A stretch of DNA of 64,000 nt from Oceaniferula flava (GTDB lineage Bacteria > Verrucomicrobiota > Verrucomicrobiia > Verrucomicrobiales > Akkermansiaceae): assembly GCF_016811075.1 (NCBI RefSeq), contig NZ_JAFBGL010000004.1, positions 282,558 through 346,557 on the forward strand. The letters run 5' to 3'. Positions 36,191 through 44,616 of this stretch are shown piece after piece (within the stretch, counting starts at the first letter, position 1; every line of letters starts with the position of its first letter). The position numbers and the translations under genes were made by a program. The notes under the pieces were generated by a model. It saw only the letters and a list, made by a program, of their open reading frames with translations, searched no databases and had not been told where the DNA came from.

Positions 36191-36280
36191 GATTTTATAG
36201 ACAAAATAGAACGATTTTATAAGGGTTAGGACGCTATAGGACGCCATAAATATTGACAAATGGCACCACTATGGCACCAC
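36191..36280. promoter_or_regulatory. Iterated short direct repeats at left end (probable integrase/excisionase arm sites)
   Basis: Three pairs of direct repeats lie between attL and the integrase start: GATTTTATA (36191-36199 and 36213-36221), AGGACGC (36228-36234 and 36238-36244) and GCACCAC (36263-36269 and 36274-36280). The last pair has a near-identical partner at the right end (55975-55992). Such iterated sites are typical of integrase arm or excisionase binding. Confidence 0.55.
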
Positions 36281-36286
36281 CTAATT

Positions 36287-37516
36287 ATGGCCGTTTTAAT
36301 CAAGAAAGGCACCTCCAAATATTGGCATGCACAGTATCTCGTTCCCACAGATAAAGGGACGTGCGTGAAGGTGAATCGGTCTACAAAAGAAACCTCAAAA
36401 CGCAAAGCCCTGCTGAAAGCGGTCGAGTTTGAACGCGCTGCGCTGCGAGAAGCAGGGGCAGGCAACGTCAAAGGGAGGAAGATGCTGGCGGTGTTGACCC
36501 GAGCGACTGAGCACGCCGAACTAGGCAAGCTGAACGTCACCAAGGCCAGGGAATTCATGGCTGAGATCGTTAAAATAGCCACAGGCGAGGACATGCCTGA
36601 ATACACGGTTAGAACGTGGACAAAGGAGTGGCTGACTCGGAAATCAGGCAAGGCAGAGTCCTCCCTCAGAGCCTACCGCACAAACGCAAAGCATTTCCTC
36701 GAAGGACTCGGCGAGAAGGCCGACCATACATTAGAGAGCATCACCGTTGCGGACATGCGGAAGCTGCGGGACTGGCTCCAGTTCGACGAAAAGGGCGAAC
36801 GCAAGTCCAGTGTCACTACCGTGAACCAAAAGATGAAAACAGCTTCATCCATTTTCATAACCGCCATGGCTGAAGGTATCACCAACTTCAATCCGGTTGC
36901 TGCGCTGGAGAAACTTGAAAACGACGACAAGGTTCAGCGCAAACCTTTCACCAAAAAAGAGGTAGCCGCCTTAGTGAAGCACGCCCCTTCCGAGGAATGG
37001 AAAGGTTTGATTCTGTTGGGTGCCTACACAGGTCTGCGCTTGGTGGACTGCGCATCCCTCACGTGGGGAGACATCGACATGACCAACGAAGTGATCGCCA
37101 CCCTGCCAGCCAAGACCAAGAGAAAGAAAACCGTTGTCCGCATCCCTATCCACCCTGCGCTGGCCAAGTGGCTGAAGACCCGCCCCACGGCAATCAACCC
37201 TGCCACACAGGTATTCCCGACGCTTTCCCAATACCTCGGAGCTGGCCGCAACGGTCTCAGCACACAGTTCAACGGAATCATGGAAAAAGCCAAAGTCAGC
37301 CGTGGCAAGTCAGTTCAGACAGGCAGTAAAACATTCCACGAGAAAAGCTTCCACAGCCTACGCCACACCCTCACCAGCTGGCTCTCGGACGCTAAGGTTC
37401 CGCCTGAAATCCGAATGCAAATCCTCGGTCACAAGTCGGAAGAGGTTCACGCCGGATACACCCATCACCAAGACCACACCCTCAAAACTGCGATGCAGAG
37501 CATCCCAAACTTATAA
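36287..37516 (+). CDS. Tyrosine recombinase (island integrase)
   Basis: A 409-residue site-specific recombinase. ATG 36287 (MAVLIKKGTSKYWHAQ) is preferred to an in-frame ATG at 36260 lying inside the repeat motif. The N-terminus is an arm-binding-type domain, followed by a SAM-like core-binding domain (about 115-215). The catalytic residues are visible: Arg in YTGLRLVDCASL (about 251), HSLRH (His 356, Arg 359), the GH of LGHKS (about 382) and Tyr in AGYTHH (about 391). It should integrate and excise the island at the tRNA-Cys 3' end; it is transcribed into the island, away from attL. Confidence 0.93.
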   Translation: MAVLIKKGTSKYWHAQYLVPTDKGTCVKVNRSTKETSKRKALLKAVEFERAALREAGAGNVKGRKMLAVLTRATEHAELGKLNVTKAREFMAEIVKIATGEDMPEYTVRTWTKEWLTRKSGKAESSLRAYRTNAKHFLEGLGEKADHTLESITVADMRKLRDWLQFDEKGERKSSVTTVNQKMKTASSIFITAMAEGITNFNPVAALEKLENDDKVQRKPFTKKEVAALVKHAPSEEWKGLILLGAYTGLRLVDCASLTWGDIDMTNEVIATLPAKTKRKKTVVRIPIHPALAKWLKTRPTAINPATQVFPTLSQYLGAGRNGLSTQFNGIMEKAKVSRGKSVQTGSKTFHEKSFHSLRHTLTSWLSDAKVPPEIRMQILGHKSEEVHAGYTHHQDHTLKTAMQSIPNL

Positions 37517-37527
37517 CTGATAAACCC

Positions 37528-38340
37528 ATGGCTAAACCTCCTTCACGCGAATTTGTGATCCAACTATTCGGCCAGGAAGCCGATGAAGTGATTCCTGAGA
37601 ATTTTAAGTTAGAGTGTGTGAAAGCGATTAAAGCCCGATACAGCGCTAATACCAAGCCATCAATTCAGTTCACGTCAGAGGTCGTCTATCCAAAAGAAGC
37701 ATCTAAAATTGCACTGGAAAAACCAGAATGGTGGTGTCCGTGTTTGCTCCAAGACGGAAGATGGACGCCCGTGGCGATACGCCCAGATTGGCTTGATCTT
37801 GAAGAGTGGAAATCAATCGCTCCCGATCCCAACCGTCCACCAAGCACTAATAGCGCGGAGGACGTTATCCACATTTTACTAGAACGGTTATCCGAGCGCA
37901 GAGGTCAATACGGCGTAAACCCTGAGACCCTAGAACTGAGCATATCCTCGATTGAGGAAGCGCTCATGTATTTATCGGAAACCAATGATCCTAACGCTTG
38001 GGAAGGCGCTTGGAACCTTTTTCTGGCGGGCGTCGCCTGCGCCCAATTATTCACGTCCGAAGAAATCCAAGAACTCACGAAGCTGGGGCAACAATTCAAG
38101 TATCATCGAAAAAACACGTCTGACAGGGAATTTGAGGGTCTCAAAAAATGGGAGCAACACGTGGTTACGCTCGCCCGGAACAACCCAGCCATCAAACCCG
38201 CCGCCATTATCCAAAGTTTGGTTACAAAGGGATATATCGTTGATGAGGGCGATGACTACCGAGTTAAAAAACATGGAACGCGACCGAATCATCATGCGCT
38301 GGTCACTCATATATACAGGCTACGTCGAGATTTCTCATAG
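37528..38340 (+). CDS. Hypothetical island protein
   Basis: A 270-residue soluble protein starting 12 bp after the integrase gene, so probably cotranscribed. No family recognised. Residues 1-110 include a WWCPCLLQDGRWTPV segment; the middle is helical (SSIEEALMYLSETNDPNAWEGAWNLF), and the last 70 residues (AIIQSLVTKGYIVDEGDDYRVKKHG) look like a winged-helix unit. It could be an accessory DNA-binding factor of the element, but this is only inference. Confidence 0.55.
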   Translation: MAKPPSREFVIQLFGQEADEVIPENFKLECVKAIKARYSANTKPSIQFTSEVVYPKEASKIALEKPEWWCPCLLQDGRWTPVAIRPDWLDLEEWKSIAPDPNRPPSTNSAEDVIHILLERLSERRGQYGVNPETLELSISSIEEALMYLSETNDPNAWEGAWNLFLAGVACAQLFTSEEIQELTKLGQQFKYHRKNTSDREFEGLKKWEQHVVTLARNNPAIKPAAIIQSLVTKGYIVDEGDDYRVKKHGTRPNHHALVTHIYRLRRDFS

Positions 38341-38428
38341 ACTCAATTGAGCTAAAATCATACATATAGGCCGGTGTATGATTTGAGGTATCGACGCACT
38401 GAAATTTCTGCGAATATTGGAGGGCGTC

Positions 38429-38665
38429 ATGAAAACGCCAACCCAAGTAAACGACCCCACGCCACCTTTAAAACCCGAGTGGCTCCGTATCCCTCAGGCC
38501 ACACAGGTCTTCGGCATCGGCAGGAGCAAGCTCTATGAGCTTATCGCCGAGGGTAAAATCAAATCCGTCTCACTCCGCAAACGCGGCCAAACCAGCGGGA
38601 CGCGCCTCATCAGCTATGACTCACTGGCCGATTACATCGAGAGCCAGCTAAAACCCCAAATGTAA
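38429..38665 (+). CDS. AlpA-like helix-turn-helix regulator (possible excisionase)
   Basis: A 78-residue protein with one MerR/AlpA-type helix-turn-helix: LRIPQATQVFGIGRSKLYELIAEGKIKSV followed by the wing TRLISYDSLADYIES. ATG 38429 is chosen because GGAGGG lies 5-10 bp upstream; a TTG at 38417 overlaps that ribosome site. Such proteins control integrase or excise the element, fitting its place between integrase and replication genes. A hairpin follows at 38668-38700. Confidence 0.85.
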   Translation: MKTPTQVNDPTPPLKPEWLRIPQATQVFGIGRSKLYELIAEGKIKSVSLRKRGQTSGTRLISYDSLADYIESQLKPQM

Positions 38666-38667
38666 AA

Positions 38668-38700
38668 AATCCGCCCTTGCGGGAGCGCAAGAGGCGGATT
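38668..38700. terminator. Hairpin after the AlpA-like gene
   Basis: AATCCGCC / GGCGGATT outer stem with an inner CTTGCG / CGCAAG stem and GGAG loop. The poly-A run is on the left side, so as a rho-independent terminator it would read on the minus strand, where no gene is seen; on the plus strand no T run follows. Either an attenuator-like structure or a terminator for an unseen antisense transcript. Confidence 0.5.
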
Positions 38701-38770
38701 CTGGAATTGTCTTTGACGGGACACATTCAGACTACTGCATTCATTGCTCCACGCAAGGGCATTTTCAGTT

Positions 38771-39463
38771 ATGAAAATGTCTCTCAAAAAATCCACCGTG
38801 CAGGAACACCTGCTCAAAACTCTGCAACCTCATTTGCACCCGCAATGGCGCGGTCAACTTCAGCAGCAATCACCATGGCAAATATACGAGAAACGGGCTG
38901 CGAAACACGAGTTTCTTCGCTGCATGTTTCCTATGGATGCTTTGATCTGGCTGGGACGAGTTCACCAATCCGGCCAACAAAAGTATTCTAAGCAATTCCG
39001 CCGTGTTTACGATTGGCTTCAACGCCCATTACTCCCGGCTCGATGTGCGGCGGGGATATTCCTACCCGGAGGCTATGCGCGCTCAATAGCCAACATCAAG
39101 AGCGCACCATTCATCGTCGTTGAATCGGATGATTTGCTTGGGCGCTCACCACTAACCTCCAGCGAGAGAGAGGCTAATAAAGCGTGGAGCTACGCGCTGA
39201 TTCAATACCTCGTTGAAGCATGGGGACTGTCTCTAAGGGCAGTAATCGACACAGGCAATAAGAGCCTGCACGCGTGGTTTGATCGCCCCAATCAACACAC
39301 CTTGAACTGCATCATCCACCTGGCTGAAAGCCATCACATCGACAAACAAATCCTTCTGTATGGACATGCAGCCCCGCTGAGAATGCCAGGCTGCATCCAT
39401 GAGAAAACCAAACAACCTGCCGAACTATTATACCTAAAATCCTATAGCCAAATAACCCACTAA
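38771..39463 (+). CDS. Primase-like protein (probable PrimPol)
   Basis: A 230-residue protein starting at ATG 38771; an upstream in-frame ATG at 38744 lacks support. The segment FIVVESDDLLG, then VIDTGNKSLHAWFDR, and near the end PLRMPGCIHEKTKQPAELLYL resemble archaeo-eukaryotic-type primases of mobile elements, where acidic metal ligands and a His in the SLHAWF-type strand are catalytic. It lies 10 bp upstream of the SF3-type helicase gene, a standard pair for element replication. Assignment is by motif recollection; the first metal-binding motif is not fully certain. Confidence 0.6.
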   Translation: MKMSLKKSTVQEHLLKTLQPHLHPQWRGQLQQQSPWQIYEKRAAKHEFLRCMFPMDALIWLGRVHQSGQQKYSKQFRRVYDWLQRPLLPARCAAGIFLPGGYARSIANIKSAPFIVVESDDLLGRSPLTSSEREANKAWSYALIQYLVEAWGLSLRAVIDTGNKSLHAWFDRPNQHTLNCIIHLAESHHIDKQILLYGHAAPLRMPGCIHEKTKQPAELLYLKSYSQITH

Positions 39464-39473
39464 CAACAAAACC

Positions 39474-40832
39474 ATGAAAACAGAAAAAAATTCAGACTCA
39501 AAAAACTCCTCCACTACTCCACCTGAGAAGGAACCGGTTGTTTTCAACCCCGCTCACATATACTATTCGACGGAAGGTGGCTGCTACTACATTGATACCG
39601 GCGTAATCTTCCGGTCTTACTCACGCAAACCTCCCGTAATAGCTGGCATCACGAGGTTTTTAAAAGCATCAGGCGTTTACAGCGACGACATCAAACCACT
39701 ACTCGACGAACACATCGACACGATTGAAATTGACCGTGCTGTGGATTGGCAAGGCAAGCTCGCAGGAGCCAAGAGGGGGATCAAAGAATATCGTGGCCGC
39801 AGGTTTCTAATCACCGAGGGGCCCAATGTCCCAGTTAGCAAGCCTGGTCAATTCCCTTACATATCGAGCATAATTCGACAAGCATTCCCTGATGAGGATA
39901 GTAGGCTCGCATTTTGTGCGTGGCTCAGGGATGGCGTGCGTGCGATCAATACAGGCATCCACCAACCCGCACCAATGGTGGTTCTGGCAGGCAAACGCAA
40001 ATCAGGCAAATCATTACTCGCCTTCATCACCACCCAGCTCTTCGGCGGCAGGTCAAGCAATCCAATGACTGCATGGTCAGGCAGTCTTCCATGGAATGAC
40101 AACTTGCTAGCGGCGGAATTACTGCTCATTGATGACGCCGCAGCCAGCACCGATCCCAGGGCGAGGAAAGCTTTTGGCTCCAGATTTAAGGAGTCCATTT
40201 ACGCAGCAAATGTGGAAATTAATACTCGGCGACAAACCTCCATTTCTATGCGCCCAGTGTGGCGAGTGATGGTGTGCTGTAATGAAACCCCGGAAAACCT
40301 ATCAGTCATTCCACCATTGGAGGACGGCATTGAGGATAAAATCATGCTGCTCAAAGTATCCACAGTGACCCCGCCAATGCCCGCATGCACCCCCGAAGAG
40401 CGAGACGACTTTGCAGCCGCACTTACCGCTGAACTGCCCGCTTTCATGCATTTTTTGGAAAATTTGAAATTGCCTGAGCACCTCATAGATTCACGCTCAG
40501 GAGTCATTGCTCTCAAAGACCCAGAGTTGCTCGACGCCGTAACAGATATCTCCCCGGAGAAACGGCTCGAAAATTTACTCCATCTCTCAATCACGCAGGA
40601 CTTTATGGGGCTCGATGTGGGTGAAAGTCGCTGGATGACTGCCGTAGAGGTTCAGGGCAAGCTACAGGATCGTGATACCCCTACAAGCTACCAAGCAAGC
40701 TCACTCCTGAAATTTGATGCCAATGCAGGGAGATACCTCGCCAGCCTCGTCAAGAGTGACAGTCCGTTCGTGACGGCTTCAAAAATCACCAACGGCATTC
40801 GCCGCTATCAAATCACACGCCCAGCTGAGTAA
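39474..40832 (+). CDS. Phage/plasmid-type SF3 helicase (replication protein)
   Basis: A 452-residue ATPase. Walker A is GKRKSGKS (residues 173-180), Walker B LLLIDDAA (about 216-223), and a sensor/motif C-like VWRVMVCCNETPEN follows (about 260), the order typical of DUF5906/VirE-like SF3 helicases of plasmids and satellites. It probably unwinds the element for replication with the upstream primase-like protein. The C-terminal 120 residues form a probable DNA-binding tail. Downstream is a 328-bp structured gap. Confidence 0.8.
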   Translation: MKTEKNSDSKNSSTTPPEKEPVVFNPAHIYYSTEGGCYYIDTGVIFRSYSRKPPVIAGITRFLKASGVYSDDIKPLLDEHIDTIEIDRAVDWQGKLAGAKRGIKEYRGRRFLITEGPNVPVSKPGQFPYISSIIRQAFPDEDSRLAFCAWLRDGVRAINTGIHQPAPMVVLAGKRKSGKSLLAFITTQLFGGRSSNPMTAWSGSLPWNDNLLAAELLLIDDAAASTDPRARKAFGSRFKESIYAANVEINTRRQTSISMRPVWRVMVCCNETPENLSVIPPLEDGIEDKIMLLKVSTVTPPMPACTPEERDDFAAALTAELPAFMHFLENLKLPEHLIDSRSGVIALKDPELLDAVTDISPEKRLENLLHLSITQDFMGLDVGESRWMTAVEVQGKLQDRDTPTSYQASSLLKFDANAGRYLASLVKSDSPFVTASKITNGIRRYQITRPAE

Positions 40833-41160
40833 TCAGGTGGAGAGGTGGAGCAGTCTTTCACCAACATCCCCCCTTCGCTGCAGAGTGCGCTTGAGGGTTT
40901 GCCTCGAAGCACGGTAGACCCTCGCAGTGGGGGGGGACACCCTCATTAACACGACTGAATTTCAATAGAAACCCCTCCAGCGATTTTTCCTAACAGGCAT
41001 CACGACTTACTAACGTGAATCATCAAGTTACGCCTTCCTACCCACTACTGAGGAAACTAACCGATTACGTTCAGCAGGCTCCACAGGCATTCCATATTCT
41101 CCGGAAATTGCCTTCCCATCACACGCTAATTCCCGTTAGATTGCGTCTAGATTAGTCGAT
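40833..41160. other. Non-coding gap with a strong nested hairpin
   Basis: No gene is supported in this 328-bp stretch. At 40868-40936, an outer stem pairs CCCCCC...CGCTGC with GCAGTG..GGGGGG, and an inner stem pairs GAGGGT with ACCCTC. The rest is A/T-moderate and should hold the hsdR promoter. Possible roles are an origin of replication, a small RNA, or a terminator of the replication module; there is no T run after it. Confidence 0.5.
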
Positions 41161-44100
41161 GTGAAATCCCCTAACTTCCAATACCTTCAGAAACATCATC
41201 CACACCTGCATCGTTTGGCGGTCGATGCCGAGGGTTTGTGCATGAGCAGCCCTGATCTCTGCCTCACTCGCCTACGCCAACTCCTGGAGTGCATTCTCAC
41301 CTCCATATTAGGCAATGATCGTGCTGTCGACAATGCACGCCGCATTTCAGAACTAAAATATCAAGGGACCATTTCAGAGCAGATGTCGGATGCCATGCAT
41401 CGACTCAGGAAGCTTGGAAACACCGCCACCCATGACGCCGAGGCATCTCCGTCAGAAGCCGTGTTTGGATTGAAATTGGCCCGTGCTATTGCTGTCTGGT
41501 TTCACACCCTTCGTAACCCGCAGTTCAAACCCTCCGCGTTTGTGCCGCCTCCTGCCTCCAAAGGTGATTCAGAGGAATTGAAACAGGAACTAGCCAGACT
41601 CCGTGAAAAGCTCACCGAGCAGAAACAGGCGACACTGGCCGCGCAGAGCTTAGCCTCTGATTTAGGGCAGGCTAAAAAAGCCGCAGAGGAAGAATCCCGC
41701 GCCCAATATGCGGATCTCATGGCAGCCCTAGACCTAGCCACAGAAACCGAAGAAAAACTCAAAAAGGCACAGGACGAGTTCCTTGAAGCTCTCAGCGAAA
41801 CTGAGAAGGCACCTGAAAAACCGACTCAAAGAGCCATCGATTCTGCTGGCTTGGCATTCGATGAGGAGATGGATGAGGCTACCACTCGGCGAATCATCGA
41901 CCAGCAGCTCATTGACGCTGGTTGGGAGGCGGATTCCATCAAGCTCCGCCACGCACGGGGAACTCGCCCCAAGCACGGCAGGAATATCGCCATTGCAGAA
42001 TACCCAACCTCCGGGGGGCCTGCTGACTATGTGCTATTCGCGGGGCTCATTCCCATCGCTGCCGTAGAGGCCAAGCGCGACAACACAGACGTTGCGGGTA
42101 AAATTCCTCAGGCTCAGCGCTACTCCCGTGACTTCGTTGCACCCGAAGCAACCACACCCGCCTACGAAGCCGAGGGACGCACCGTGGCATGGGCTGACGA
42201 TGCCGAAGGGCACTATCACCTGCCATTCGTGTATTCATGCAATGGCAGGCCATTCGTAAAACAGATCAAAGAGAAGTCAGGCACATGGTTCCGTGACGTG
42301 CGGAAGCCATCGAATATCAAGCGTCCCCTACACAGCTTCCATAGCCCTGACGGCTTGCTGGACCTGCTGAAAAGGAGCAAAGAAGAAGCTGAGAAAAAGC
42401 TCAAAAATGAGGGCTTCACATACCTCAAGCTGCGTGACTACCAGCAGACCGCCATTGAAAAAGTCGAGGCCGCTCTTGAGACAGGCAAAACGGAATGCCT
42501 GCTAGCCATGGCTACCGGCACAGGAAAGACACGCACAATCGTTGGCTTGATGTATCGTTTTCTAAAGGCGGAGAGATTCAAGCGCATCCTCTTTTTGGTG
42601 GATCGCACCGCTCTGGGGGACCAGGCCTTGGACACTTTCAGAGAAGCCCCGTTAGAGCAGAACCAGACACTCTCCACCATCTACAATGTAGCCGAGCTTG
42701 GGGACATGGCAGCTGAGGCTGAGACACGCATCCATGTCTCCACTGTTCAGGCCATGGTTCAGCGTATCTTCAACTCAGACGTTGCACCTAACGTCGACGC
42801 CTATGACTGCATCATCGTCGATGAGGCCCACCGTGGATATACGCTCGATCAGGAAATGACCGAGGGCGAACTCAGCAGCCGTGACGCCGCACGCTACCTA
42901 TCCAGCTATCGTCGGGTCATCGACTACTTTGATGCGGTTAAGATCGGTCTCACCGCCACCCCAGCCAAGCACACCTCGGAAATTTTTGGCAAGCCTGTCT
43001 ACACCTACTCCTACCGCGAAGCCGTCGCCGACGATTGGTTGATCGATCACGAGCCGCCCATCCGCTACGTCACACTGCTCAGTCAGAATGGCATTAAGTT
43101 TGAGAAAGGTGAGAAGGTCACGGCCATCAATACCAAAACCAAGAAAACTGAAACCGCAGAGTTAGAGGACAACATGGATTTCCAAGTCGACGCCTTCAAC
43201 AAGCGCGTCATCACCAAGAAGTTCAACAAGGTCATCTGCAAGCAGCTCGCCGAGGAAATCGATCCCTTTGGCGATGAGAAGACCCTGATATACTGCGCCA
43301 CAGACATCCATGCCGACATGGTGAAGAACCTCTTGGACAAAAGGTTCTCGAAAAAATATGACTCGTTATACAACGAGGCGTCCGTCCGCAAAATCACCGG
43401 CAAGAGCGATAAGGTAAAGCAGCTCATCAAGCGCTTTAAGAACGAACGTTACCCATCCATTGCCATCACCGTGGATCTTCTCTCCACTGGTATCGACGTG
43501 CCTAAGATTTGCCACCTCGTGTTTCTCCGCAGGATCAATTCCCGCATCCTATACGAGCAGATGATAGGCCGCGCCACACGCCGCTGTGATGAGATAGGAA
43601 AGACCACCTTTAAGATTTATGACCCCGTGGACATCTATCAGGCGTTAGAGGATGTGAACACCATGAAGCCCTTGGTGAAAGACCCCAAGATCACGCTCTC
43701 AGAGCTTATCGAGGAGCTACAAGATCCCAAGACGCACTCCATCCCCAAACCCAAGGACGCACAAACCTCCCATGCCCAAGACGTGCTCGATACCATCAGT
43801 CAGAAGCTGATGCGCGTTCTACGCAAAGCCGAGAAAGAATCGGAAAACAAGCCAGACATCAAAAATAAACTCCGTGAGATGGAAGAGCTCCTGGAGGTTC
43901 CCCCGAAAAAGCTCCACAGCCATGTTAGGGATCTAGGCCCAGAGGAAGCAGCCCGGTTCTTTAATAAACACACCCAGCTTCTCTCCCACTTGGAGCAGGT
44001 CAGAAACCTTCTCGGCAGCAACCTCTACCCAATCATCTCCGACCATGAAGACGCACTGGTCACTCGCGAACAAAGCTACGGCGATCACTCCCGACCAGAA

Positions 44101-44592
44101 GATTACTTGGAAGACTTCAAGCATTTCATCGAACTGCACGTGAACGATTCTGCTGCTTTGAAGTGTGTGGTCACTCGACCCAAAGACCTTACCCGTGCCC
44201 AGCTGAAGGAGGTAAAACTTCTGCTCGATCAGCATGGTTTCAGCCGTGCCAATCTGGATACGGCATGGCGCACCACTACCAATCAGGAAATAGCCGCCAG
44301 TATCATTGGCTATATCAGACAGGCCGCACTAGGGGAAAACCTCATCTCCTTCAAGCAGCGCGTTGATTTGGCCATGGGGCACATTTACGCATTACACCCG
44401 TGGACCACGATCCAGCGGAAGTGGCTTGAGCGACTTGCCAGACAGTTGACCCACGAGGTTGTCATCGACACCGATTTCATCAATGATGCATTCTCAGCTG
44501 ACGGTGGCGCTCAGCGTCTCGACGGTCTGCTTGGCAAGCGCCTCGACTCCGTCCTGTCCTCACTCTCCGATAACCTCTGGAAATCGGCCTAA
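41161..44592 (+). CDS. hsdR: Type I restriction enzyme, HsdR subunit
   Basis: A 1143-residue protein with GTG start. Parts in order: a DUF4145-like helical domain (1-110), a coiled-coil segment (135-225), the HSDR_N nuclease with D289 and E303-A-K305 (PADYVLF...AVEAKR), a DEAD/H helicase with Walker A ATGTGKT (451-457) and DEAH (554-557), and a C-terminal EcoEI-type domain. It translocates and cuts foreign DNA lacking the methylation set by HsdM/HsdS. It is the first gene of the hsdR-M-S order, 24 bp before hsdM. Confidence 0.93.
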   Translation: MKSPNFQYLQKHHPHLHRLAVDAEGLCMSSPDLCLTRLRQLLECILTSILGNDRAVDNARRISELKYQGTISEQMSDAMHRLRKLGNTATHDAEASPSEAVFGLKLARAIAVWFHTLRNPQFKPSAFVPPPASKGDSEELKQELARLREKLTEQKQATLAAQSLASDLGQAKKAAEEESRAQYADLMAALDLATETEEKLKKAQDEFLEALSETEKAPEKPTQRAIDSAGLAFDEEMDEATTRRIIDQQLIDAGWEADSIKLRHARGTRPKHGRNIAIAEYPTSGGPADYVLFAGLIPIAAVEAKRDNTDVAGKIPQAQRYSRDFVAPEATTPAYEAEGRTVAWADDAEGHYHLPFVYSCNGRPFVKQIKEKSGTWFRDVRKPSNIKRPLHSFHSPDGLLDLLKRSKEEAEKKLKNEGFTYLKLRDYQQTAIEKVEAALETGKTECLLAMATGTGKTRTIVGLMYRFLKAERFKRILFLVDRTALGDQALDTFREAPLEQNQTLSTIYNVAELGDMAAEAETRIHVSTVQAMVQRIFNSDVAPNVDAYDCIIVDEAHRGYTLDQEMTEGELSSRDAARYLSSYRRVIDYFDAVKIGLTATPAKHTSEIFGKPVYTYSYREAVADDWLIDHEPPIRYVTLLSQNGIKFEKGEKVTAINTKTKKTETAELEDNMDFQVDAFNKRVITKKFNKVICKQLAEEIDPFGDEKTLIYCATDIHADMVKNLLDKRFSKKYDSLYNEASVRKITGKSDKVKQLIKRFKNERYPSIAITVDLLSTGIDVPKICHLVFLRRINSRILYEQMIGRATRRCDEIGKTTFKIYDPVDIYQALEDVNTMKPLVKDPKITLSELIEELQDPKTHSIPKPKDAQTSHAQDVLDTISQKLMRVLRKAEKESENKPDIKNKLREMEELLEVPPKKLHSHVRDLGPEEAARFFNKHTQLLSHLEQVRNLLGSNLYPIISDHEDALVTREQSYGDHSRPEDYLEDFKHFIELHVNDSAALKCVVTRPKDLTRAQLKEVKLLLDQHGFSRANLDTAWRTTTNQEIAASIIGYIRQAALGENLISFKQRVDLAMGHIYALHPWTTIQRKWLERLARQLTHEVVIDTDFINDAFSADGGAQRLDGLLGKRLDSVLSSLSDNLWKSA

Positions 44593-44616
44593 CTTCTATT
44601 ACTTCCACACTCACAC

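Noticed and set aside
40868..40936. Retron msr/msd region
   Set aside because: The nested stem is suggestive, but no reverse transcriptase gene is in the window.
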